A stretch of 64,000 bases of DNA from NCBI GenBank assembly GCA_036873135.1, contig JAPTYO010000002.1:18750452-18814451 (forward strand), written 5' to 3'. This document shows, one piece after another, positions 35,716 through 48,673 of this stretch (position 1 is the first letter of the stretch; every line of letters begins with the position of its first letter). Under the pieces are notes generated by a model that did no database searches, was not told the origin of the DNA, and saw only the letters and a program-made list of their open reading frames with translations. Made by a program: the position numbers and the translations under genes. The DNA is from Clarkia xantiana subsp. parviflora. Taxonomy: Eukaryota; Streptophyta; Magnoliopsida; Myrtales; Onagraceae.

Positions 35716-36279
35716 ATGGCAAACATGCATATGATTCATGGAGGCTTTGGCGCGGGAGGCGAGTTATCATACGAACGAGAAGTGTACGCCTCACAGATGG
35801 TGCAAAACCCTGAAGAGAACCAACAAGAAGATGTAGTCATGGAGGATGTCATTGGCTTTTCAATAAGGGACAATGAGCACATTGTGTACCCACATAACGA
35901 CGCCCTAGTCATAACTATGACAATAAACGACATGGATATCAAACGCATACTGGTAGATGTCGGAAGTTCACCAAACATCCTCACGAAGGCTATAGTCTTG
36001 GCTTTGGGAAGGAAGAACTGTGTTAAAGAAATGAACTCACCACTAGTGGGATACATTGGAGATGCAAGTTATCCACTAGGAACAATAACACTACCAGTCA
36101 TTTTGGGATCAGGCAGGCAGCAACTCCAGATAGACGTACCATTCGTGGTAGTGGACAAACTCGACGCATACAACGACATTCTGGGATACACAACCATGAA
36201 CGCGTGGGGCATGATAACGTCGACAACAAGTAGATGCATAAATAGGCCGGCCCTCGATTGGATGTTTAGCTGGGCTTAG
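35716..36279 (+). pseudogene. Protease region, pol fragment of retrotransposon 2
   Basis: A 187-residue frame starting MANMHMIHGGFGAGGE, which corresponds to the part of an intact Tat polyprotein just after the zinc knuckle. The protease motif reads ILVDVGSSPNIL, with Val in place of the first Gly of D-G-G-S. The frame ends in a stop at 36279 before reverse transcriptase. Confidence 0.8.
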
Positions 36280-36376
36280 AAGCTGACTTGCAACCATTCT
36301 TCCATTTGAGGTCTCACTCCTTAAGCAACCAGCACACCAGAAGGTTAAGTTCCCAACAATAGCCGGGATTGGAGAA

Positions 36377-37717
36377 TTGAGGGGAAGCCAGCAGCTGTTA
36401 AAAGACTGCTACAATGTAACACTTCAACATAATGTCAAGATGGACAATAGTGGAGTACCCACCATTGACGAGGACCCAAGGAAGGATCGTGCTCGTCCAG
36501 CACCAGTTGAAGAATTACGCGAAGTCAAGATTGAAGAACCAGATAGAATGGCCCGAGTGGGCGCGTCAGTGTTAGAAGACGAAATAATAGAGATCACAGC
36601 GCTCTTAGTGGAGTACAAGGAGTTGTTCGCATGGTCTCCAAGTGACATGCCTGGAATAAGCGCAGACGTGATCTCCCACAAGCTCAACATAAAACCTGGA
36701 ACCAGAGCCGTGGCACAGAAACTGCGACCACTGGGAGGTGACAAGAAGTTAGCAATTAGAGAAGGAGTAGGAAAGCTGCTTGACGCAGGCTTTATTGAAG
36801 AATCACGGTACCAGACTTGGGTGGCGAACCCAGTACTGGTGCCTAAGTCCAATGGCAAGAGGAGAATATGCATCGACTATAGGGACCTCAACAACGCATG
36901 CCCTAAAGATTCCTACCCTCTCCCAAGGATTGATCAGCTAGTCGACGCTACCGCGGGTCACGAGTTGATGACTGTGATGGACGCATACTCCGGATACAAC
37001 CAGATCTCGATGTTCAAAGATGACTCACCGCAGATTGCATTCTATGCAAACAGCGAGATATACAACTACACGGTGATGCCCGTCGGTTTAATCAACGCAG
37101 GTGCAACATACCAGCGTATGGTTAACATAATTTTCGGCAACATGATCGGGAAGACGATGGAGGCATACGTCGACGACATGGTGGTAAAGTCGACGAAAAG
37201 ACGCAATCACGCTGACAACTTGCGCACAACATTCCAAAGGATGCGCGAATTCCAAGTTCGCCTAAAGCCAACAAAGTGCGCCTTTGGCGTACAGTCCGGG
37301 AAAATACTGGGTTTCATGGTTAGTCAAAGAGGAATAGAGGCGATCCCCGAGAAAGTGAAGGCAATAAAAGAGATGGAATCTCCTAAGAAACACAAGGAGG
37401 TACAACAGTTGAACGGCCGTCTAGCTGCCTTGAACAGGTTCCTTGCCAGAATAGGAGACAAGGCCCTCCCTTTCTTTGAAATTCTGTGTGCAAACAAGAA
37501 GTTCGAGTGGACGCCCATTTGCGAAGAAGCTTTCTAGCAATTGAAACAACACTTGCGAACGCTGCCAGCGCTAGCAAAACCTATACAAGGTGAGCCACTC
37601 TACTTGTACATATCGGTGAGCAACACTGCCGTCAGCTCAGTGCTTGTCAAGCAAAAAGGGACTACCCAACTCCCAGTATACTATGTGAGCAAGATCCTGG
37701 CAAAGTACGAAGTGAAC
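36377..37717 (+). pseudogene. Reverse transcriptase and RNase H start, retrotransposon 2
   Basis: The frame holds the whole reverse transcriptase core (MDAYSGYNQI, then EAYVDDMVVKS) and runs to a stop at 37538. The same frame then continues recognisably (LKQHL, LYLYISVS) to another stop near 37718. The catalytic YVDD is intact, but the polyprotein is cut by these stops. Confidence 0.85.
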
Positions 37718-37720
37718 TAA

Positions 37721-38642
37721 ATGCCAAAAGAGAAGTACTTATATGCTCTCATAGTGGCATCAAGAAAGTTGAGGCCATACTTCCATGCTCACGAAATAAC
37801 AGTCCTGACGGACCAACCCTTGAAGCACATAATGTCAAAGCCAAATATGTTGGGAAAATTGACAAAATGGTCAGTAGAATTAAGTGAATTCCGCATTCAC
37901 CTCGCCCCACGAACAGAAATCAAGGGTCCAGCGTTAGCCGACTTCATCGCAGAGTTCACAGGGATAACTCCTGAGACTGACACACAATAAGGAGCGCAAC
38001 GACACGAAGAGCCCGTTGAGGTGTGGCAAATGTACATTGACGGGTCCTCAAATGTAGGAGGATCAGGTGCAGGATTCCTCCTAATACCACCTGACGGATC
38101 AGATCCATTGAAGTATGCTCTAAACTTAACATTTAGAGCAACGAAAAACGAAGCAGAATATGACGCCTTGATAACAGGCCTAAGGATTGCAAAAGGTGTT
38201 GGTGTCAAGCATCTAAGAGTCAAGTGCGACTCGCAACTTGTCGTCAACCAGGTCAAGGGTGACTACTTGGCCAAATCAGAGAACATGCAAAAGTATTTAG
38301 AACAAGCAAAGGACCTCATTACAAGCTTTGAGACCTTTGACATAACGTCAGTCCCAAGAGAAGAAAATCAAGAAGCAGACGCCCTGAGCAAATTCGCACA
38401 AGGCAAGGAAACACACTTCGTGGAGAATAGAATCCTATCAGTGATTGACCAACTCGAAGTATTAAGCATCGATTCAGAGCCAACATGGATGACACCAATC
38501 CTGACGTACCTCACGGATCAAACGCTTCCGGAGGATAAAATCCAAGCGCAGAACATTCAAAGGATCGTCGTCAACTACGTGTTTATAGAAGGTCAGCTAT
38601 ACAAGAAAGGATTTTCAACCCCATATAAAGTGTATCACCTTC
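37721..38642 (+). pseudogene. RNase H regions of retrotransposon 2
   Basis: 37721-37990 is the end of the Ty3-type RNase H (VLTDQPLKHIM). After another stop, 38021 onward encodes the second RNase H (MYIDGSSNVGGSGAGFLL, then NEAEYDALI and EADALSKFA). A frameshift near 38640 separates it from integrase. Confidence 0.82.
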
Positions 38643-39716
38643 TTGGAGGGCCAAAAAGTACTAAAAGAGCTACACGAAGGCCAAGCAGCCTGCCACGAGG
38701 GAGCAAGGTCCTTAGTACGCAAGGCTCTAAGTCTGGGATACTATTGGCCAACTATGAAAAACCAAGCAACACACCTAGTCACGCAGTGCAACTCTTGCGA
38801 ACAATACTCAAGGAGCATAGTTTCACCCGCAACAGAGCTAAGTCCGATCGCAAGTTCATGGCCTTTTGCGCAATGGGGCATTGACCTAGTAGGCCCGCTC
38901 CCAAGATCCAAAGGACAAACCAAATACATCGTGGTAGTTATAGACTACTTCTCTATGTGGATTGAGGCTAAGGGGTTGGCGCGAACAACCGACGCACAAA
39001 TAATGGATTTCATCCGAAATCACATCATCTCACGTTATGGTGTCCCAAAGGTGTTTATCATTGAGAATGGACCACAGTTCAAGAGTGTCAGATTGAAGAC
39101 ATTTTGTGAAAGGTTTAACATAGACCACCGCTTCGCATCAGTGTGTCACGCACAAACTAACGGACAAGTAGAATCCGCCAATAAGACCGTTCTGGATGGT
39201 CTTAAAGAGAGAGTTCATGCGCTAAATGATGGATGGGCAGAAGAACTCAGCAGTGTGTTGTGGGCAGTACAAACAACGCCAAAGGAGGCGACAGGCAAAA
39301 CTCGATTCAGCTTGGTGTACGGAACGGAGGCAGTAGCCCCCATTGAGATTGTTGTCTCGTCATACCGCACAACTCACTTTGATCCTCAAGCAAATGAGGC
39401 GGAAATGCGCCTAGACCTGGATCTAGCAGACGAAAGAAGACGAAACTTGGAGCAAGTTCAAGCGCGCATGCGTTTGATAACTTCAAGATACTACAACAGG
39501 AAGGTTAAAGGAAGAAAATTCCATGTGGACGAGATGGTGTGGAGAAAGAAAGAATTCTCACACCTTGACCAAATCAACAAGCTATCTCCAAAGTGGGAAG
39601 GACCATACAATATCGTTTCCGTCCCTTATATCAATGCATACCGCCTCCAAGACGCAGTTGGCAACATCTCTACAAACACAGTCAGTGGCGGACACTTGAA
39701 GAAGTTCCATGGCTAA
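38643..39716 (+). pseudogene. Integrase of retrotransposon 2
   Basis: 357 residues with the HHCC finger (HEGQAACHEGA…CNSCEQY) and core. The second catalytic Asp is changed: IIENGPQF where the young element has ISDNGPPF. The first Asp (GIDLVGPLP) and the Glu (NGQVESANK) remain. The C-terminus reaches a normal stop. Confidence 0.85.
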
Positions 39717-40230
39717 AGAAATATTTCCTATTTAACAAAAGAGCTATCGTATCAAGCTCTTTTACTTTACTCGTCATATGCATTACTTGAAGGAGATTTA
39801 TAACTTCATTTATATTTGCAACTTTGTAAATGCAACAACTATCTAATGTTTGGAACTACGCCAAGTAGTAAACTACGTGCATATTACTCGCACCAACAAT
39901 ACAAGCTATCGTGTTATATGCAAACAATCGACTTATATTATTCAACGTCGACATATCTATTATCAACATCAACAATGAGCACATAAACGCTCTCTATCTA
40001 TAAAGACGACTACTCTAAAAAAACGTTGACAAACTACATCTTGACTTCAAACCAAGATTTATCTACAAGTGACATGCTATGACATCTTCCTTGTGAGGGC
40101 AACCCTCATGTTCACGACTAAAAAATGGCATCCTGCGAAATCCTCTTGTTGGAGAAAATCCTCATGTTCATAGTCAATCCCTGAGTTTAAAACAGGATGC
40201 ATGAATATTTAAAGGGACTGATCACCCCGA

Positions 40231-40457
40231 CATGGCGGACGTCCTCTTGTTAGACGACAACCCCATGCTGCTACGAAGTATGCTTCCCCAACGCGGGTTG
40301 ATACAACATGGCGGGCGTCATCTTGTTAGACGACAACCCCATGCAAATACAAAGTATGCTTCCCCAACGCGGGTTGATACATCATGGCGCGACATCCTCT
40401 CTTAAGAGGGCAACCCCATGCTATTACAAAGTATGCTTCCCCATTGCGGGTTGATAC
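40231..40457. repeat. 76-bp tandem array, three copies
   Basis: Units at 40231, 40307 and 40383 share catggcg, ccccatg and tatgcttccccaacgcgggt. It lies just downstream of pol in the element's 3' region. Confidence 0.85.
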
Positions 40458-40549
40458 ACTCTAGTAGGAGCACACTCTGTCTCAAAAACTCACCAAACTT
40501 ACAAGTCGAGTCTTGTACAATGCTATTTTTCCCGTGAGTAGTGTCGTGC

Positions 40550-41030
40550 CACAACGTCGCCTTGGAGTGGACTAAGAGACGGAAAAAACTGCAAGTCGTT
40601 CTAAAGCGGTCTTGTGCAACCCTTGTGGACTAACCACGGAGAGGTGCAGTAGCATCGCAGGGTAAGTACTGGAATAGCCATGGAAAGCTTTGCAACAACG
40701 TCACGCGGGGTGTGCCCAACTGACGGATGAAAAAACACATAACATAGAGCAAGTAGCGTCTTGCCACAACGTCGCCTTGAAATGGTTCAAGAGACGGTAC
40801 AAACTACAAGGCGTATTGATACGACCTCTGTTCCGCCCCTTGGTTTAACCAAGTGGAGGTGTAGTATCATCGCAAAGTAAGTACGGGTCTTGCCATGGAA
40901 AATCTTTGCAACAACGTCACACGGGGTGTGCCCAACTGACGGATGGAAAAACGCATAGTATAAAAAAAGTAACGTCTTGTCACAACGTCGCCTTAGAGTG
41001 CAACTAAGAGACGGTATAAATTAATGTCTT
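40550..41030. repeat. About 215-bp tandem array, 2.2 copies
   Basis: Units start with acaacgtcgcctt at 40551, 40766 and 40982, the last incomplete. Copies are moderately diverged. Confidence 0.85.
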
Positions 41031-41477
41031 GTCTCGCCAAGACGACTCTACTATGCCAAGGGCCAGCGCCAAGTGCCCTCGTGCCAAATGCCAGCGCTGA
41101 GTGCGATGCTATCACATAAACACGACAAGTACTCAATACACTCATTACTCCATTCCTTGGATTTAAAACAAGATGGGCACTCATGACACTTAGCGACGCA
41201 CGTCCTATGGTCAAAGCTACGGATGTTATATCCACTACAACAAGGAGATCAATCCTATCATGCAACTCCAATGTATACGGACGACTACGATAACATAAGG
41301 TATGAAATACTACTAACAAGTTATCATGCATTTTCACTACGATCATGTCAGGTCTAGACGAAAAAATTCCATGCAAGCAGAATATAAACAAAGATTCAAG
41401 GGTCAACTCCAGAGCAACCCCAACTCAAAAAACGAGAAGCAAAATATATGTACAAGAGTTTGATATACTCATGAAAA

Positions 41478-44400
41478 TCAACCTGACGCCACTCGTGAGG
41501 TGTCATCATCTCCAGCTTGCCCGGGGGCAACCTCCATGATCTCAGCAGAGGTGATAACAATGTCGATACCATCATCATCACCAAACAACATCTCATAGTT
41601 GGCCTCCTCAAGTGCCAAACGACGCAAAGCGTTAACATGTCCAACAGCATAATTCACGTAAGGACCCAACTTGTCAAAAGAAAAGTCGGGGGCAAGAATG
41701 CTCACCCTACGGATGTAATCAGTGACGAATCCAGGACCCAGGGGTTAGTGGGTGCACAATAAATTTTCTATAGTTAAAAATCGGTCGGATCAAATACAAT
41801 TTCGGGTCGAACTAAAAAAATCGTAATAAAATTGTTAAACTACAACTATATATGTACTCATAATGAATAAAAAACTTCAAACTTGATAATATCCAATACA
41901 AACATAAAGAACATAACAAAAATTATAATTATTCCTGATCAAACAAAGAAATGAAAAATAATTGGAATGAAATAAATAAAAATTAATGATATTTTTGTTT
42001 AAATGAAAAAAAGACTTGCAAAATTGTAAAAAATATTTTTCAATGATACATGAAGAGAAATGAGACATAAAAGAAAAATAATAGTTTTAAGAGAAGAATA
42101 AATGACAATTAATAAATATTAAATAAACACTTAGATCAAAACCTAGTATAATAATATTGAGAGAAAAACAAATATTAAATACAGTAAAATAACATTAAAC
42201 AATAAAGATATGATTTAATTATAGTTTAAAACTGAAAATGTGACATAAGATGAAAGAGACTATACAATAAATAAATATTTTTAAAAAAATTAGATTAAAA
42301 GCAAGTATAACGTCATTGGGAAATATAAAACACATTAGAAAAATATTAAAAAGTATTTTTTTTTTTAATTCTAGTTTAAAACTAAAAAACAGCATAAGAT
42401 GAAGAAGATTAATAATATATATAAATACATGCAATAGTGTGGATGTTGAGACTTGAACCAGGGATGGAGTAATTAATTTATGCGTGCAAAACCAACTAAA
42501 CTACTGAGCATTATATGTCAATAGTTTAGTTTGTAATGTTTATATGGGGTCCTTTGCAATTTTTATACGGGGTCATTATCGTTAATTGCTAATTTTTTGC
42601 TCTAACTCGGTCGAGTTAAGCGGTGTCCCGTGACCCCGTAATATACTATGTAGATTCGTCCCTGGATGTAATCCTCTGCAAACTCTCCCATCAGCTTATC
42701 AAACTTCACCTTAGCGGCGGCATCGACCGCACTAACAAAGGCAGGAGTAGTTGGATACTCTGCAAGTCCCTCTTCCTTGCCAGCCTTAAAGCCCTCCTCG
42801 CGTGCATCACGCAACGCTATCTCATGCGCATTAACATCCTCTGTAATCTTCTTCTCAAGAGCAACAATCTCTGTCTGAAGCTCGTCAAGTCGAGCCCGAC
42901 GAAAGTTGTAACGAGCCTCAAAATCTGCGGCCTTCGAGCTAAGAGTGGCACCCTCTCTTTGGATTGAGCAAGCTCATGACGAATGACATCTTCTCAACTA
43001 CAGCCCGCTTCTCGTTCGTAAGATCCATCACTAAGGACGACATTTTCACCATGTCGGCAACATCCTGATAACAACGAAAAAACAAACAAGGCATAAAGGT
43101 GTCATAACAATGCATGCTTTCATACAAATAACGAAAAAGAGAAGATTGATTCTCAAGGGAGCGAATCGAGTCAAGGCACCCTCAACATAAGCTTGCGCCT
43201 CTTCATCAGTCGATGGCCGAATGCGTCGATCGCCAGGAGGAACGCACCTATGTAGCACTCGTACTCCTACCTCCGAAATGATAAGTAGAATCATTAGCAA
43301 ATCGAGGACCACCGGTAGCAAAAGGTGTCCAGTCACTCCCAGAAATGTCTCCCTCCAAAGGACGTATCAGGTCAGCACGTCCAAGCGCTGAGAGCGCTGT
43401 GAAGCAAACAACAATAGAAATATGGAAACAACAATCAAAATAATGCAAGGATAGCAAAAGAAAGAAACACGCGACATATACCTCGGCGAGGAGTACGCTC
43501 CTCCACGGGTCGGTCCCTCGACCGGGGGGCAGAAGGTGCCTCAGTGCGACCTTCCACTCCTTTTCCTCTCCCGCAAGAAGGAGTTTGACATGTTGCACCG
43601 ACCTTAGCGTGATTGGGTTCACTCGAGGCACGCGCCGCCGCGTCGGATCTCTTAGCAGGAACGCTGGAGTTTGGAGCAGGAACAACGCGCTCAGTCACGA
43701 GTGTCAAACGACCTGCAAACAAAATCAAGTTAAGAACAACAACTTGGAAGAGTAGTAAGTCAAAATAAAATCACAAGGAAACATCATACTCATCAATCCC
43801 TTGCCGCGGCCAGGATCGGAAGCCTTAGGAGGAGGAGGAACAGGAGACGACACGACCTTCTTGGAAGAAGAGATAACACGAGCAGGATCCGTCTGCAAGG
43901 ACGAGCTCTTTCCATCAAACCAACCTACATAAAAACATAATATGAAGTTATAAAGGCTTTCAGCATACCGAATTCTCAGAATAAAGCACATGAATCCCGA
44001 CATCAATCAACTCCTGATCTGATGCACGCAACAAACACTGATAAGTGTGCGCTTGCTGACACTGATATATGTGCTTCAAAACTTTATTGTCTGCAGAAGA
44101 GAGCTCAGAGAAGGTGGGGGCAGGATCAGCCTCTATAACATGTGTTGTATCCCAAGAGTGCCAACATCACACACAAAGAAGTATTTATGTCGCCAATGAG
44201 AGCCGGAGCGGTCAACCTTCCCAGCAAGCCGAACATCACTATCCCACTCTGCGTCTCCAAGTCCAAGTGTGGCAAACCCCTTCTCTTGTAGACAAGTCCA
44301 ACGCATCTTCATGCCACACAACCCTGTTACGTCCGGACGCAGAAGTTGGTAGAAACAACGGAAGATAACCGTAGAGTAATGCAACGACTGCTGGTGAAAC

Positions 44401-44851
44401 AATACTCGGAACAAGTCCACACACGCAGCCCAGCAGGCGCAAGATCCAATGGCGAGATCTGATAAAATTGGCAGAGATCAACCAAGTCCGGACAATAAGG
44501 AAAGCGCAAGCCTTCACGAATCTGCCCTAAGTAAACAACGGATAAGTCGTCAGGAGGCACCGTAGGTTGTCCTGGGGTAACTCCCAGAAGAACGTCGTAA
44601 GGGAATACAGCTTCCAAGTATGGACAGAGTCCGGAGGAAGATGCATACAACATATACCGCTCTTCATTTATTCGGTTGTTACAAAATTACTGGGTCACCT
44701 CTGTCGTCTCTATCTCGGCTGCAGACTCCAAGGTGTGACCAGTGTCAGCTCCTAACTCACTATCCAAATACGCTATCAAATCGGCCTCTGACTCGTCACT
44801 GGCATTTGAACATAAAGTAACGCACGGGGTAGGAATGGGAGACTTACTCAT
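41478..44851 (-). pseudogene. Decayed antisense gene of retrotransposon 2
   Basis: On the strand opposite pol, starting at the ATG at 44851 (MSKSPIPTPC), frames keep the layout of the antisense gene in retrotransposon 1. Around 44530 the residues LGQIREGLRFPYCPDLVDLC match GQISAGIRLPFCPSWVELC of that gene. Further on come WRHKYFFV (against WKGQYFFI), basic and Pro/Ser-rich stretches around 43450-43700, a charged coiled-coil part at 42750-43100, and an acidic end at 41478. An in-frame stop lies near 44690 and the reading frame shifts several times. A MITE interrupts the last part (41721-42663). Exon limits could not be fixed throughout. This gene is dead, but its position and order match the intact one. 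Confidence 0.75.
41711..42673. mobile_element. MITE inserted in the antisense pseudogene
   Basis: The element 41721-42663 starts AGTGACGAATC and ends with the inverse of AGGGACGAATC. It is flanked by GGATGTAATC (41711-41720 and 42664-42673), a ten-base duplication. Removing it rejoins the coding sequence FAEDYI/SILAPDF. A duplication of 9-10 bp suggests a Mutator-like mover. Its minus strand at about 42445-42515 contains a tRNA-like pair of box A (TAGTTTAGTTGG) and box B (GGTTCAAGTC). Confidence 0.8.
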
Positions 44852-46914
44852 AGCAATTATCTCAGATCAGCGGCAAGCGTGAACTCAAAGAAACCGTCTG
44901 GACAACATAACCTGCAAAAGCAGATAACAAATTGATCAGCGCGCGCGTATGTAACAGCTACCTATGCGAGCACTAAGCAACAAACACTCTCCACATGGAG
45001 ACAACCACATATCTATAGACTTGTTAGTCTCTATACATCACATAGCGAACATCCCCCTTCGGGGGAAGCTCTATGTCGACATGGGCCTCGTCCCGAAATC
45101 TACGTGTGTTATGTGATCTACGCGCGACTACATGACGCTATGCCTTTGCTTAAGGTGACAAGTGCAAATATGATTATAGCACTAACGTCTATACTTGCAT
45201 ATATCTTCTAATTAATGCAGGTCTACAACATGTATATTGGCATCAATGAATACTTTCTAAGTGTTCCACCATGTCAGCAATCGACAAATAACAAGCGTCG
45301 ACTATCAATGAATATTTTCTAAGTGCTCCACCATATCAGCAGTCGACAAGATAACAAGCGTCGACTATCAAGGAATATTCTCTAAGTGTTCCACCATGTC
45401 AGCAGTCGACAGATTACAAGCGTCGACTATCAAGAAATATTTTCTAAGTGTTCTACTATGTCAGCAGTCGACAGATAACAAACGTCGACTATCAAGGAAT
45501 ATTTTCTAAGTGTTCTACTATGTCAGCAGTCAACAGATAACAAGCGTCGACTATCAAGGAATATTTTCTAAGTGTTTTACGATGTCAGCAGTCGACGGGT
45601 AACAAGTGTTGACTATCAAGAAATATTTTATAAGTGTTCTACTATGGCAGCAGACGACAGTTGATAGACGAAAAACGACCAATGTCAAGTAGTAAACACC
45701 CACCATCAAGAAATATTCTCTAAGTGTTTTATCATAAAGGAGATGACAATGATCAACTATCAACAATCAACATTAGGCATGTTTGGACACTATCTACATC
45801 ATGGTGCAACCTGTCGACAACAACCACCATATATGAGGGGATTATTACTACTTACAATCATGTTTATAAATTTTCAGCACTTAGCCAAAATTTTGGCCGA
45901 TTTGTGGAACTAACCTCTTGTAGGAATTTTATCAAACACCTTGTGGGCATACTAGAGTAATCAATTTCAAGAGATAATCAAGATCAAATTGAGCTTAAAT
46001 AAGGTTGCGAATGTTTTAGCCATACCTGGAATTGGACTCACCACCACGACGATGCCGGAGAGCTGCCCGCCGCCGCCAAAGTCGCCCGCCACCGTCACGC
46101 GCCGCCTCCGATGTCACGCGCCGCCGTGCTTCGCCGCGCCGTGGCCTCCTCCTCCTGCCGAAATCTCGCCGTTGGTGATGGTTAGACGGCTGCACGGGAA
46201 TTGCTTGGTCTTCAAATATTTGGCCTCCAAATTTGCCACACCAAAGTTTCTTCTTCTCCAAGAAATGAGAGTGCTCCTAAAAACTATTAAGTGTGGAGGT
46301 TTATGGATATTCTCTCTCCTATTTCCACTAATAGTGTTTGATCCTATGGGTAATCCTTAATCCTTCTCTATTTTCTACAAGTCCTTAGTGGCATGACTAA
46401 GTGTTTTTACATCGTTGTTACAACACACGTCATTTTTATACTCGACATGTGCAATCATACTCATGTGTTATATGTACATGATTTATTTATCTTAAACCAT
46501 GCTCCATGTTTTCATCATCACATAGTCGATTGCATGATCTTATTATTAATAACGCGTCATCACATCATGTGCATCCTTATTAACGCATTCGTCACGCGCA
46601 CGTCGGGTGCGTCCATTACTAACACATTCATGATTAGTATATTCTTATGCATGTTGACACCCATGAACATGATTACATAGGTTTATAACTCGTCGCATAT
46701 ATATGTCGTATAAATATGCGTATCTGTTACACTAACCCTGTCAGCAGATATCAAATACTCGCCAAGAAAAATAAAGTTAGGCGAAATCAAGGCCCGCAAG
46801 CCCAACCGACAATAGACCATCGCCTGAGGTCAGCATCGGGCCCAAATTGGACATGTATCCTATCTTAAAATAGAGTCAAGTAAGGGTCAAGCCATTACTT
46901 GACTCGGGGGCAAG
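44852..46914. other. 3' non-coding region of retrotransposon 2
   Basis: Holds the presumed promoter of the antisense gene (right of 44851), the 62-bp array, and a GC-rich, proline-like stretch at 46040-46190 that is probably leader or promoter DNA rather than a gene. Purine tract ctcgggggcaag (46903-46914) directly precedes the 3' LTR. Confidence 0.5.
45240..45730. repeat. 62-bp tandem array, about eight copies
   Basis: Each unit contains gtcgactatcaaggaatatt and gtcagcagtcgacag. Copies are somewhat diverged and follow one another without spacers. Confidence 0.88.
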
Positions 46915-47551
46915 TGATGGATATATGTCCAATTCGGGTTTGTATTTACATTCCGGACTTCGCAAACACATCAAAATCACATAAACCGAAAAAAATACGC
47001 TCTCGAGGTCTAAAACGGTCCGGACGCGTGACGCACGCGTCTGGATTGCCTTGGAAATCCGGAGGTCTGGATTGCCATAGATGACCCGAATCGCGCCAGG
47101 ATCGTCCGAACCTGACATGATCCGAGTCAACATCTGCAGCGCGCGTATTCCACTTGTGTCCTCACAACAAGTTAGAGTTTTCTAATAGCCAACTTTGATC
47201 AAACCAGACGACAGTTCACACTTTCCTTTAAACCGGCGTCGAACCGCACAAAAACCGGGATCAGTTCAAAGGTTGCTCATAAATAGGGAACCTAGGCTAC
47301 CCATTTTACTTTACATTCACTGGAGATTGACTTAGAAGCTCTGAATTCTCTCTAGCTTTCTCTCTAGAATTCTCATTTAAGTATCGGAGAGGGCTCAACC
47401 GGCACCACCCCCTCTCCGTGCTGGTTACTGCCCCTGTGTGCAGATCCGGACGACAAGCTTGAAGTTAGGAGCGTGAAGTTGAAGGACCGAACACAACGAT
47501 CAAATTGAAAATTCGTCGAGTCCGTTACATCAAACGGGTTCGGACGAAACA
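46915..47551 (+). repeat. 3' LTR of retrotransposon 2
   Basis: Starts TGATGGATATATG and ends CGAAACA. It carries an extra block near 47050 that partly repeats nearby sequence. Confidence 0.9.
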
Positions 47552-47575
47552 ATATCTTTGTTAAGTTGTAATTCA

Positions 47576-48297
<722 letters not shown>

Positions 48298-48435
48298 TCA
48301 AATATTCTAGCCAATAAAATATACATATGTTTTTCAGCTTCCTTAATATAAAACCTAAAGAGAGGCAGCAGATTTAGTTGATAGTTCTTGTTAGCACTAC
48401 ACTTTTATGAATTGATGGCACATTTGTTCCGTGAT

Positions 48436-48437
<2 letters not shown>

Positions 48438-48468
<31 letters not shown>
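48438..48468. repeat. Poly-T tract
   Basis: A run of about 31 T. On the minus strand this is a poly-A, perhaps the tail of a retroposed sequence, but I see no matching body. Confidence 0.6.
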
Positions 48469-48469
<1 letters not shown>

Positions 48470-48673
48470 TATATCACTCTAAAATGGATGGGTGAGATCA
48501 GCTGCCACAAGCAGCTAACGACTAGCAAGTATTTCTTTGTGCACTATTTACTCCCAAGATCAGTTCTCGAAACTCAACTCGCACTGCGCATACGAACACA
48601 CGGGTCGTGGTTAGGGGGCCTTGCTTCCCGTGCTTGCTGCATTAGGAACGATCATGATATCAATCTGATCGAG

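Larger units (their letters stand above)
35051..47551 (+). mobile_element. Decayed, gag-less Tat-like Ty3/gypsy retrotransposon
   Basis: A 12,501-bp element in plus orientation. The LTRs (35051-35658 and 46915-47551) clearly differ by many substitutions and a roughly 29-bp duplication. The flanks ATATA and ATATC are a worn five-base duplication. It has a primer site, a purine tract, protease to integrase in broken frames, three tandem arrays, and a decayed antisense gene. No gag is present: the first ATG frame, 57 bp after the LTR, starts at the spacer before the protease. Same architecture as retrotransposon 1 but much older and a different family. Confidence 0.9.

Noticed and set aside
42445..42515. 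A functional tRNA gene
   Set aside because: A box A and box B are present but no paired acceptor stem or anticodon arm could be drawn, and the segment is inside a MITE.
45989..46360. Proline-rich and arginine-rich frames on both strands
   Set aside because: A short GC-rich stretch of the non-coding 3' region of retrotransposon 2; no domain and no matching frame in the other element.
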